From Megalobrama amblycephala (Eukaryota > Chordata > Actinopteri > Cypriniformes > Xenocyprididae), in the NCBI RefSeq assembly GCF_018812025.1, contig NC_063052.1, positions 30,705,951 to 30,769,950 of the forward strand: DNA of 64,000 nucleotides, read 5' to 3'. A program made the position numbers and the translations under genes. Position 1 is the stretch's first letter, and each line of letters begins with the position of its first letter. Of this stretch, positions 46,604 to 58,933 are shown piece by piece. The notes below the pieces were generated by a model. The model was given only the letters and a program-made list of their open reading frames with translations, was not told the origin of the DNA and did not search any database.

Positions 46604-47341
46604 AGGGTTAGTTCACCCAAAAATGAAAATTCTGTCATTTATTACTCACCCTCATGTCGTTCCACACCCGTAAGACCTTCATTAATCTTCGGAACACAAA
46701 TTAAGATATTTTAGTTGAAATCCGATGACTCAGAGAGGCCTGCATAGCCATCAATGACATTTCCTCTTTCAAGATCCATAAAGGTACTAAAAACATATTT
46801 AAATCAGTTCATGTGAGTGCAGTGGTTCAATATTAATATTATAAAGCGACGAGAATATTTTTGGTGCGCCAACAAAAAACAAAATAATGACTTGTATAGT
46901 GATGGCCGATTTCAAAACACTGCTTCAGGAAGCTTCAGAGCGTTATGATTCTTCTGTGTCGAATCATGATTCAGATCGCGTGTCAAACTGCTGAAATCAC
47001 GTGACTTTGCCGCTCCGAACAGCAGATTCGATACACTGATTTATTTATGATCCGATGCTTCCTGAAGCAGTGTTTTGAAATCGTCCATCACTAAATAAGT
47101 CGTTATTTTGGGGGGTTTTTTGGCGCACCAAAAATATTCTCGTCTCTTTATAATATTAATATTGAACCACTGTACTCACATGAACTGATTTAAATATGTT
47201 TTTAGTACATTTATGGATCTTGAAAGAGGAAATGTCATTGCTGGCTATGCAGGCCTCTCTGAGTCATCGGATTTCAACAAAAATATCTTAAATTGTGTTC
47301 TGAAGATTAACGAAGGTCTTACGGGTGTGGAACGGCAAAAT
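46604..47341. mobile_element. Palindromic TTAA-type element, sister of 1501-2252
   Basis: Starts AGGGTTAGTTCACCCAAAAA after TTAA at 46600-46603. Shares with 1501-2252 the arms GTGGTTCAATATTAATATTA and TGATGGCCGATTTCAAAACA and their complements. The right end stops at GGGTGTGGAACGGC, again without the terminal GTTCACCC complement. Confidence 0.75.
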
Positions 47342-47660
47342 TGATTTACCTACAGTATATAAGGTAATTTTTTTCTAAACATATTAGATGTATGCATCAC
47401 CTTTTACATCAAATTCTAATATTCAAATTAAATTCAGTTAGAATAATAACACAGTATAGGGCTTTTACCAATCAAATTAAATTATTATTAACGAAATCCA
47501 TCTTTGCAGTGCAGAGGTGACACAGAAGCGGCATCAGATGTTTACAATCAGTCTACATAAAGTTAATTCAATATTTAAATAATGTCTTATTTTAATTTTT
47601 TAATTAAAATGCACTTTAAATATGAAACTTAAACTGCCAGTAGGTGGCAGCAAGTCACTG

Positions 47661-48109
47661 GCTGCGTCCGAAAACTGGAAAATGCTGCCTTCTGAGGATA
47701 CATTTCAAGGTAGGAAGCATCAAGGCATGTCCGAATCCAATGTTAGCTTCACTTCCTGTCTCATGAGATGCCTTCATCTGATCAATTTTTCAAGGAAGCA
47801 TAGATGTATCCTTAGCTGCCTTTAAAATCCCATAATCCTGTGATTTCCATTCTGTGACAGTTGAGCTAGAAAAATAAAGATTGCGTCCGAAAGTTGCGTT
47901 TGCTGCTCAGTTTGTGAGTAAATGTACGATTTTGACCAACATATTTCAGTTTTGATATCAAGTCCATCGAGAAATTACTACTGTAATAATTAAATATTTG
48001 TTTAGTTCTCACCAAAGAAGGTGCCTTCATGCACAAACACTGCCGTACAAGTCATTATCTTATAAGGCAGCGAGGCAGCAAGACAGCTACCTAGGTTTTC
48101 GCACGCAGC
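47661..48109. mobile_element. Element with GCTGCGTCCGAAAAC ends and a 5-bp direct repeat
   Basis: The inverted ends GCTGCGTCCGAAAAC and GTTTTCGCACGCAGC are flanked by CACTG (47656-47660) and CATTG (48110-48114). The related locus at 44640-44660 reads GCAAGTCACTGTCTTGA without interruption and acts as an empty site. Internal arms include GAAGCATCAAGGCATGTC and AAGGTGCCTTCATGCACA. Non-coding. Confidence 0.75.
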
Positions 48110-48665
48110 CATTGTCTTGATGAGTCCTTCATGATTCAACCGATTTTCCGATTCATTCAGGAACGAAGCAAGTGACTGACATTATTGAATGGATCATTGA
48201 ATCATAAACTGATTCGTTCAAAAAGCATAATTTTCGTAACTCATACATCATCAAGACAAAAACTCATCGGGGCAAAAATGCCCGTTTATCTTGAATTTTG
48301 AGGGAAATGTAGTGACAAGCTTGATGTCAGCTCGCACATCGTTAAAAACGGTAATATAGCATCATAGACGATACATATCACACATATGAAGAATGAACTT
48401 ACAACTGAACCATTTCAACATACCATTTTCTTCTGCTTCTCTCTTCCTTTCCAGTGCAGGAGACACATAATATGATGTCGTAAAGGCCGCGAATTGTCAC
48501 GTGAACAAGCAAATCCACAGAGACAGAATAATAAAAAAAAAATTATACACTAATTAGATAGTTTTAATTTGATAAATGATTTAGACATGTCTAAGTCAAA
48601 GTGTCATCTAAAATTCAATACCTTTCAAAAGTATCCCAAAAATAAGACTTTATTTATGGCCTTAA

Positions 48666-50437
48666 AGGTGCAGTGTGTAAATTTCAGCGGCATCTAGCGG
48701 TGAGGTTGCGAACTGCAACTAACGTCGCACACCCCTCACTTTCGGAGAAGCTACGGTGGCCGGGCCGACACAACACAAAGATGTAGTCGTCTGACAGCAG
48801 AGCATGTGTTGCCAAGTCCGCGGCTACTTTTACACTGTTGCCATGGGTTGTTTTTCAAGTCCGCAGGTTGAAACGAACCCAAATGACATGATATTTAGCC
48901 CCTGAATAGCGAATTTTACCAGGGGAACTCCACCAAAAACGCAAATTTTACCCCCTGGAACTTGATTTTTACCGGGGGAACCCCCTGAAACGCAATTGGG
49001 CTAGTTTTGAGTAGCAATGGACGGTTACTTCCTGGTTGATCGTTAAGCCAGCTCGAGCATTTCCGGTGAACTGTTAGCTGTTCATTCTGTAGTCGCTGTA
49101 CATCGACACAAAACCATCAATGTTTGACTTTTTAATGTTGTATTCATATTTTAATGCAGTTATCACATTTACCTAATTTGCCAATAAACCAGTTTTATTG
49201 ATTGAAATAAAGACGAAGCTATTGGGACCGTTTAAAAATGCAGTGTCTGTAATTAGACACACACGCATTTTACCCCCAGCACTTCAAATGTTATTTTTAA
49301 TGTGATGACCACAAACATTATTTGTTCATCCTTCTGAGATTGTCCCCATTGTAAAACCGAACGTTTAAAAAATTTAGGAAATTCAACATTTGATAAAAAA
49401 CACTTATTAAAAAATAAAAAAGTCAATAATTGCCACTTTAACCAGCAGGTGGCGGCAAAGTAGCATTTATTTGCGCATAATATCAGCCATTTCCTCTAAT
49501 CGTTTTTCACTTCGTTTTTGACTAAATATTAAACATTATAAAATAACTAGGTACATTTTGTGAATGTGAAGTATGAAATACTCAAAAAATCTCATGAAAA
49601 ACAATAACTTTTCTTGTGAATGAATGACTCAGCGAGCGAGCATAAGAATCCTAATTTTATAACACTTAAGCTTGTGATTCTTATTAAGAGCGGGTCATTT
49701 TTTTATTATTCTTTAGCTAACCTAAGTCTCTGAGATCCTGACACCTTGCACTTCTGGAGACTCCAGGTAGGTTGCAGTTCTGGAAAATGGTGGCGCTGGA
49801 CACTAAGGGTTCCTGATGGTTTCACACTTAATTCTTCACCTTAATTCTTAATTATTTTGCAGTTAACATGTGTCTTTTCTTTTCCACATGTTTTTGTATG
49901 ACCCCACTGACCCAATGAGCATTTTGCTGTCCCTTGGTCATGCTTTAACTTTGCAATTTCTAGTATTGCATTAGTATTGCGTCCTTCTCATGAGTATTTA
50001 ATCATTTTTGACTTTTCAGTCTGAGTTAAATCTCTTTTTTGGCTCATTTTGCCTGTAAAAGAAAACCTGCCTAATAATTCTGCACACCTGAATATAAGGC
50101 ATTTTTCATTTCCAGCCTTCATGAACAATTATCACTAATAAATGATTAGAAACAATATTAATAGTAGTTATTAAGATTGATGTGGATTGGAATTGGTAAA
50201 ATGTGCTTGGAAAAAAACAATATGATCAGAAAATAAACTTGCCTAATAATTCTGCAAACAGTATAGAAGAAGAACAACATATTGACTAAGTAGAGTGTTT
50301 GTCCAATTAGGGCTGCTGTAGAAACATGACATGGAGGGGCGACCCGCGGTGTATGAGACATGTATATTATATTATAGTTATGTAAATTATATTGCATTTC
50401 TGTAATTAGATCCTCCCAAAATTTACACATTGCACCT
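48666..50437. mobile_element. Large TTAA-flanked element with AGGTGCAGTGTGTAAATTT ends
   Basis: The left end AGGTGCAGTGTGTAAATTT and right end AAATTTACACATTGCACCT are inverse, flanked by TTAA at 48662-48665 and 50438-50441. The interior, 1.77 kb, holds another repeat piece with TGCCTAATAATTCTGCACAC (about 50070) and CTTGCCTAATAATTCTGCAA (about 50240). Open frames inside show no transposase domain, so it looks non-autonomous. Confidence 0.75.
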
Positions 50438-50499
50438 TTAAATTTTAAAAACCTAATTTAAGACTTTAAGGATGTGTTCAGGGGTTCAAAAGAACAACA

Positions 50500-51689
50500 G
50501 ACATCTTATTAAAGACTTTATCACAGCTTTTTATTGTTTATCATACATGGAATGTGTAAAAGAGCAATGTACAAAATATCTATACAAAAATATACTTGTA
50601 AACATACATAAAGCTTTGGTACCTTTAGAGTGTGTAACTTTACTATGTGATATATGTATTGAGATGTGTAATTTAATAAGGCCTTGTGCATACATACAAA
50701 CACTTAAATTGTTATAATCAAGACAAAGAAGAATAATCAAGATGAAAAGACAAGACGAAGCCATACAAACACCTTCTCAAACTCTGGGTATATTATGTGT
50801 TTGCATGAAAATAAAGATCAATGTAAGAAGTACCCAAACATTGTGTGTATGTGTTATTATTGGACTGGTACTAATTTGATTCTAATGTACTGTGAGTCAT
50901 TCAGATATACTGTTATTATCAATGACACATTGAACAGCAGGATTCTGTACAAAACATGATGTCCTTCATCAGTATTGTTGAATGTGTTATTTTGCTTCTC
51001 AAGTAAATGTATGTTGATTTAAGAATGTTTATTTAATTATACTGGAAAATAAGACCATAGAAAGTAAGAAAATCATTTTTGCAACGTAGCTGTACAATCC
51101 ATGCTAAAACAATCTATCCTGTGTTCTCTGTTGGTTCCCTTTACAGAATGTAAAAACAAAATCACAAATAATCACATCCGTGTGTATAATCTATTTGCTT
51201 CAATTACTCAGAAACATTAAAGTGCAAGTTTGCTACACGAATCTTTAGTTAAAATCAAAAGTTCAAAAAATCAAAAGTTAAAATCAAAAGACACAGGCCT
51301 CTGCCTGAATACAATGCACTTAATTTTTTTTTACAATGTTCAAAAACCCTCTATAACATAATACATATTTCTGAAGTGTTTGAAGTTTGATTTGTACCTT
51401 TTGAATAACAATGAATGTAAAGCATCAGCTGATTCTAGCATTGCCTTCTGCAGTTTATAATACTGCATTGTACCACTTTAATAAAAATACAAAAGAAAAA
51501 ACAAGAAAGGTTCAAGCCTCAACCTTCACAGACGGTCCTTTAAGAGCACACGAGGAAGTCTAGCATATCATTCTGATGCATTCATGAGCATTTGTTTTGA
51601 ACTGATTTATGCAATCTGATGTATGCAATTTCAAATCTGCTCAAAATGTACATTAAAATTACTTCATGATGACAGGAAGTAGGAACGTG
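50500..51689 (-). other. pdgfrb: Probable pdgfrb 3' UTR with candidate poly(A) signal
   Basis: About 1.2 kb of sequence downstream of the pdgfrb stop shows no inverted-repeat element or coding motif. On the minus strand an AATAAA lies at 50534-50529, just before the boundary with the transposon ending at 50437. The poly(A) site is inferred from that hexamer and from where repeats resume; no transcript evidence is available. Confidence 0.4.
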
Positions 51690-54600
51690 TCACAGGAAGC
51701 TCTCCTCCACTTCTAGACTTCCAGAATGTTCTGGCAGCAGTTCCTCCCGCTCAGGTTCCGTACTCGGGGTTTCCATGGAGTCCGTCTCCTCATCAGAGCT
51801 TAAGGAGCTTTTAAAGTGAGAGAGAGAGAGAGAGAGAGAGAGAGCCATTAACATCACACACATACTCACTCACACATGAAGTTATGAAGTTTGAACCTCC
51901 AGGGGGTGCTATGAATAATTTGAAAATTCTTTATACAATAAGTATTAGCTCATTATTGTCACAAAGTCATATATGTATATTATAAATCCTTTATATTTGA
52001 TCATATTATATTATCATAGCATATATAAATATTTATTATACTTAAATATTATAAATATTAAACATATTTATACCATGAATGCATATGTAGAAAAATAAAT
52101 GTAAAATGAAACATGCTAAATAAATAAATACACAAATATACATCCTTTATATTTGATCATATCATATTATATAATTATTTACACACATGCTGATCAAATT
52201 TATACCATGAATACATGTCGCTTGGCATAATGAATAAATGTAAAATAAATACATGATAAATAAATAAATAAATAAATATACAGTTCTTCACATTAAAATT
52301 ATATACATTTTATATTATATATGTATCATTTATATGTTTTATATATCTGTTATATTTTATCATCTTAAGTTATCATACGTATTTATTAGAAAAAGATATT
52401 AAACTAAACTAAACAAATGTATACTATGAATGCATATGTCACTGGGCCAAATTATTAATTGTAAAAAATAATGTAATAAATACATGCTAGCTAGATGAAT
52501 ACATAAATATATAAATAAATGTATGTGCATATATATATATATTTATTTATTTATTTATTTTATTTTTTTCTTTTGAAGTCTGAAAGTGTTTATTTATACC
52601 ATAAAAGGTTTAAGCAAAGGCTCTCATTCTCACGTTAAAATCAAACCCATTTGCACAGATGAACACATTATTCATGGATTTTTTTTATAAAAACAGAAGT
52701 GATCCCCTCTGTATGGAAGAGGAAGAGGTAATGTCTCATCTTTCCTTCATCCTCTGCGGTTTATAATGGTCTGATTTATTTTTGATCACAGGAAGTCAGC
52801 GTTACCTCGAGGGGATTTCCGTCAGCACTGGCTCATCCTGGGTCTCCTCTTCTGGCTTGGGGTCGGGGATGGGGATGATGTACTCGTTGTGCGGAGCCTC
52901 CTCTCCGTCGGCCTGCGGACGCGGGGTCGGGTTTGGTGTTTGATCTGAAGTGGGAGATTGAGGAGGGAAGACACCCGGGAATGGAGAGGGGACCCGTGGC
53001 TTCACGCGAGCTACTGCAGGGTGATCGCTCTTGTGAAAGCTGTCGCTCACCTGAGAGTATCTCTGAGGGAGAGATGATGATAATACTTTCATGAAGATGA
53101 TAAGAATTCAGAGGCCACATTTACACTGCAACAGACACAATCAGAGCCTTCTGCATCTGTGTACATAACTGGTCAAACGACTGGGATAATTAATTGTTTG
53201 AAGCCATTAATGCCCCCTAAGGGTGCATTTATTTGATCAAATATTATATTAATAATATTGTAATATTACATATTATAGCATTTTAAAGTCTATTCAAAAT
53301 GTAATTTATTCCTGTGATCAAAGCTGAATTTTCAGCATCATTACTCCAGTCTTCAGTGTCACATGATCTATCAGAAATCATTCTAATATGCTGATTTGCT
53401 GCTCAAGAAACATTCTGACATCAACTCAAAGGTTTGTTTAAAATGTATCAGTATGTGCTCTCACTCTTAAAGGGACAGTTCACCCAAAAATGAAAATTAA
53501 TTTACCCTCAAGTTGTTCCAAACCTGTATGACTTTCTTTCTTCTGTTGAACTAAAAAAAAAGATATTTTGAAGAATATGGGTCACCAAACAGTTGACGGT
53601 AGCCATTGACTGCCATAGTAGGAAAGAAAATACGGAAGTCAATGTTAGCGTCAACTGTCCGGTTACCAAAATTCCTCAAAAGATCTTCTTTTACTTCAAC
53701 AGAAGAAAGAAATTCATACAGGTTTGGAACGACTCGAGGGTGAGTAAATTACGACAGAGTTTTCATTTTGGGTGAACTATCCCTTTAAGTTAAAAACTGC
53801 TCCCATTTGAACAGATTATTAATGCATCTGAGTTTGATTGAATGTTTGAATTCTGTTTCATGTTTGACATTTCTCTGCATGCTCCTTTTCTTTGTGTGAT
53901 TTTAGAAAGAACTTGAGCAAAGGGCTTTAACCACAGAATGACAGAGAAAATAAGTTTTTGGAATATTGCTATTAGAATTTCTTTGCAATCTATTATTTAA
54001 CCATGGAAACGAAACAAGGAACATAAAGGAAACCTTTTTATATCCGTCTGAGAGCATGTTCCCCATCGTGTGCACCAGAAAGGAGAACTCCGGACGCTTC
54101 TCAAACTTCTCATCCCAACATTTCCTCATGACCTCATAACTGCAAAGAACAAACGATCAGAATTCAATCCAAACCCACCATCAACATCACCACCATCAGA
54201 TTTATTTAGAGATGCCACAAGAATTTTCCAGAAGCTCAGTGGCTGTGATTTAAACAGACAACCCTGCCTTTTACTGTGCGCAGTCTTTTTTACTGTATGA
54301 ATCTATAAAACAAGGATAAATGCAATAATAAACATTCAAGCCTATATGTTTATTTAATTGTCATTCACGCCAGTATGTGAGTGAAGTGCAGACATACATG
54401 TCCTCAGAGGCGTACGAGGGTTTGGCCATGCGGTAGCCTCTCTTCAGAGCGCTGTAAAACAACTCATTCATCGGCAGGTCTGGATATGGTGTTCCTCCTG
54501 CAAAATCAGCCAGAAAATCACCAATAAAGAAAGCTTTTCATTTCACTTCAAGCTCACAGAAGACAGAAAAAAAAATCCTGTATTTGTAAAAGCAGAATAA

Positions 54601-57600
54601 GAACAGACGGCTTTAGTTTTTGCTAATTCAACAGTGAGCAGTTTTGTGCTTAAAATAGATTGTTTTCAAACTCTTATAAAAGAACAGCAAACATGCCTTA
54701 TGAAAGAATTGGTAACACTTTAAAATAAGGTCTTGTTAATTAATGCATTAGTTAATATGAACTAACACTGAAAAATACTTCTAAAGCATTTATTATTCTT
54801 AGTTAATGTTAATTTCAACATTTACTAATAAAACATCCAAATCAAAAGTATCTTAATGTTATTTAATGCTAACACAGTTGTATTTGTATTAACTAACATT
54901 AATCAAGATTAATAAATAAATACTATGACAAATGCATTGCTCATTGTTTGTTAATGCATTAAGTAACATTAATGGACGCCATTGGATAATGAAGTGTTGC
55001 AAAGAATTCTTATAATCATATAAGATGGATGTCATTGCTAATAGTGATATATACATGTATTGTTTATAGGTTTCACACTATGAAAATTATTTAAACACAG
55101 GCCTGAATTAATAATAAGACTTTTTTTTTCTGTTTATAGGAAATTTACATTAATACAACATCTCTGTTAGGATACTGATATAATATTGTATTACATTTAT
55201 TCATTTGGCAGATGCTTTTATCCAAAGTGACTTACACTTTTCATGCATTCCCTGGGAATCGAACCCATGACCTGGCATTTCTAGCGCCATGCTTTCTCCC
55301 AATACACATTTCAGGTAGAACATATAGTATAAGAAACCTGATTTCTACATGCATTAACATTTAACGTTTATTTACACACAAAAAACATGACTGCATAGAC
55401 TGTCAGAAGAAAGAATAAATGAACGGACTCACCCAGAGTGAAAATTTCCCAGAGTAAGATGCCGTAAGACCAGACGTCACTCAGAGTGGTGTACAGGTTA
55501 TGAAAGATGCTCTCTGGTGCCATCCACTTCAGAGGAAGAAACGTCTGCAGAGAAACACACCATTTCATTTTAAAATCACAACTATGACTTCAGTGATTTA
55601 TTGCATGTTTGTTTGAATGAATGTGTGTGTTTGTTTATTGAAGGATCTTTCCACGTACGCTGCCTTTGGAGATGTAATTGTTGTCATGCATGATGTCTCT
55701 GGCCAGTCCAAAGTCACAGATCTTGGCCAGTTTGCCCTCACAGATCAAAACGTTTCTTGCCGCCAAATCTCGATGGACACACTGACAGACAGATAGAAAG
55801 ATGTGCTTTAATTTACAAAGAAAAAAATCAGACACTTTCTCTAGATCAGCATAAAATGCAGTTTGAAGATTAATCAATACATTGGTTTACAGATGGGATG
55901 CATTTCCCATTTACAACAGCAGATGGTGATGTATGTTTTCCTACTGGCCAGGGTTATTATATATAACTAAAACTAAAGACTTCATTACCTGAACTAAAAT
56001 AAACTTGAACTGAAATAAAATATTTTTAAAAATTATTACTTAACTGAAATACTTAAAAAACAAAAAACAAAAAAACAAACAAACTTGAACTTAATTTTTA
56101 TGTCAGGTAGTTCCCAAAGCAACATTCTCATTTTTTTTTTATAAAATTAAAAGTGAAATAAAAATTAATAAAAACTATATAGACAAAAAACCAACAACTA
56201 ATAAAAATGCCAAAAAACACAACAAAATTGCTAAAATTTTAAGTAAAATTAAAAATAGAAAATACTGTATAAGAAAATAAAAAAATAAAACTAATTCAAA
56301 ATATTCATAAAAAGCATAAAATTTGAACTAAAATTAAAACAGAAAATATAAAAATAAAATTAATTCAAAATATTCATAAAAAGCAAAAAATTTGAACTAA
56401 AATAAAAACAGAAAATATAAAAATAAAATTAATTCAAAATATTCATAAAAATGACAAGAGTATCTCAATGCTACTAAAATAACACTATTAAAACATGCGT
56501 GACAGATTCTTCTGAGTGGAACGGTGAGTAATTTTAATATTATTAATAATTAATATTATTTTATAATTTTAGGTCTAATGTTTTGCAGGTCAACAGTCTT
56601 ACTACATTAGCTATAACAAATACTCACGTTCTTTGAGGCCAGGAACTCCATGCCTTTTGCCACCTGGTAACTGAAACCAACAAGGTCAACGTAGCTCAGA
56701 ACCGGAGAATCACTGATGACCAGAGAGCGATCCACCCTGTGACCTGTGACACACACAAACACCATAAATCACACAACCTCATTGATGATGCAAATACAAA
56801 TGCAAAAAACTTGCAGTGCCATGGGATTCTTTGCAGTACCTCAGAATTGTAAATACCATAGAACATGCCAATGAAGACCATAGGCTGGCATTATTCAAAT
56901 TTGTTAAAAACCTACATAGGTTCAAGCAGGAAGTAAGATTAGAATTACTGACAACTCATTTCAGACAATAACTTGCTTTTATCTGCACATTCACAAACAG
57001 CTTTATTAAACTCCAGGTAATTCAGGTAATATCTGAATAAATCATACTACTTTCTTGAGAAGCAAAATGACAGAAAAATCAAAATTAAGTTTTGATAACT
57101 CTGACTTTATGCTTGAAGCAAGAGAAAAAAAAGAAACAAGTTTAATTTTCTTAAACAGATATTTTTTCTTGTTCTAAGCATAAACTCGCTTAATTTTGAA
57201 ATGTAAAAAAAATGTTTTTTTTTTTTTTGGCAGTGATCAGTGTACCACAGTACTGTTTTATCAGGGTTATCAGTCCAAAAGAAGCTGAACTCAACCTGAC
57301 ATCCTCTCAGCTTAAATTAAAACACATCTCTAGAAATACTCAAACAATAAATAAATATTCAAATAAACAATGAGACATTTTAGTCCTGATTTAAATAGTT
57401 CAGAAACCTCAAGCGTTTCATTAAGTTCTTTGGACATCCTGTGAGATGAGGAAGTGAAACATTAATGAGCATTATGAAAGAGATCTCTTTGTCACACAGA
57501 CTCTGACTGTGCTCAACTTGAAGGCCACCGCAGCATCACAGAGCCAAAGATTACACAGAGGCATGATGGGAGTTTTAGGATGTTAGTTCTATTTCCCTGC

Positions 57601-58873
57601 AGAAGGTCCCAGTACATCTGCTCAACAAGACAAATCCTACACAGTCTTACACCATGATGTGAACTTCCTCTGTCTGAATCACCACAATATTACAATATTA
57701 AAATTAAAGTATAAATAAAGACTGTTTAAACATTCTAAACTCTTACATTTCATGTGATTAATTAAATGAATTATAAGCAAATTCATGAAGATAAACCAGG
57801 TGTGGCAGTGCTGCTAATAAACTCTGTGATAGTCATTTAGAGTTTCAGCATATATTGAAAATATGTTAATGGCGATTATTATAATTATTAATAAATGCAA
57901 TGCAACTAAAAATGCAAAAGGTTTTATATATATATATACAGTACAGTCCAAAAGTTTGGAACCACTAAGATTTTTAATGTTTTTAAAAGAAGTTTCGTCT
58001 GCTCACCAAGGCTACATTTATTTAATTAAAAATACAGTAAAAAACAGTAATATTGTGAAATATTATTACAATTTAAAATAACTGTGTACTATTTAAATAT
58101 ATTTGACAAAGTAATTTATTCCTGTGATGCAAAGCTGAATTTTCAGCATCGTTACTCCAGTCTTCAGTGTCACATGATCCTTCAGAAATCATTCTAATAT
58201 GCTGATTTGCTGCTCAATAAACATTTATGATTATTTTCAATGTTGAAAACAGTTGTGTACTTTTTTTTTCAGGATTCCTTGATGAATAGAAAGTTCAAAA
58301 GAACAGCATTTATCTGAAATACAAAGCTTCTGTAGCATTATACACTACCGTTCAAAAGTTTGGGGTCAGTAAGAATTTTTATTTTTATTTTTTTGAAAAG
58401 AAATTAAAGAAATGAATACTTTTATTCAGCAAGGATGCATTAAATCAATCAAAAGTGGCAGTAAAGACATTTATAATGTTACAAAAGATTAGATTTCAGA
58501 TAAACACTGTTCTTTTGAACTTTCTATTCATCAAATAATCCTGAAAAAAAATATTGTACACAAATATTTTGTACAATTGTACACATTAAATGTTTCTTGA
58601 GCAGCAGATCAGCATATTAGAATGATTTCTGAAGGATCATGTGACACTGAAGACTGGAGTAATGATGCTGAAAATTCAGCTTTGCCATCACAGGAATAAA
58701 TTACTTTGTGAAATATATTCAAATAGAAAACAGTTATTTTAAATTGTAATAATATTTCACAATATTACTGTTTTTTACTGTATTTTTAATTAAATAAATG
58801 TAGCCTTGGTGAGCAGATGAAACTTCTTTTAAAAACATTAAAAATCTTAGTGGTTCCAAACTTTTGGACTGTA

Positions 58874-58933
<60 letters not shown>

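Larger units (their letters stand above)
51690..55781 (-). other. pdgfrb: pdgfrb kinase C-lobe and C-terminal tail exons
   Basis: Exon 55781-55659 has [20 protein letters not shown] and [20 protein letters not shown]. Exon 55544-55433 has [20 protein letters not shown] and [17 protein letters not shown]. Exons 54497-54398 and 54139-54034 carry [18 protein letters not shown] and [17 protein letters not shown]. Exon 53062-52806 is a proline-rich tail with [19 protein letters not shown]. Exon 51807-51690 ends [16 protein letters not shown] then TGA; ESFL corresponds to the family EDSFL terminus. The exon 54139-54034 donor (GTTTCC) is weak but both phases fit. Confidence 0.92.

Noticed and set aside
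48666..50437. Autonomous piggyBac transposon coding for its own transposase
   Set aside because: Ends and TTAA flanks fit, but no frame of adequate length with a transposase domain is present.
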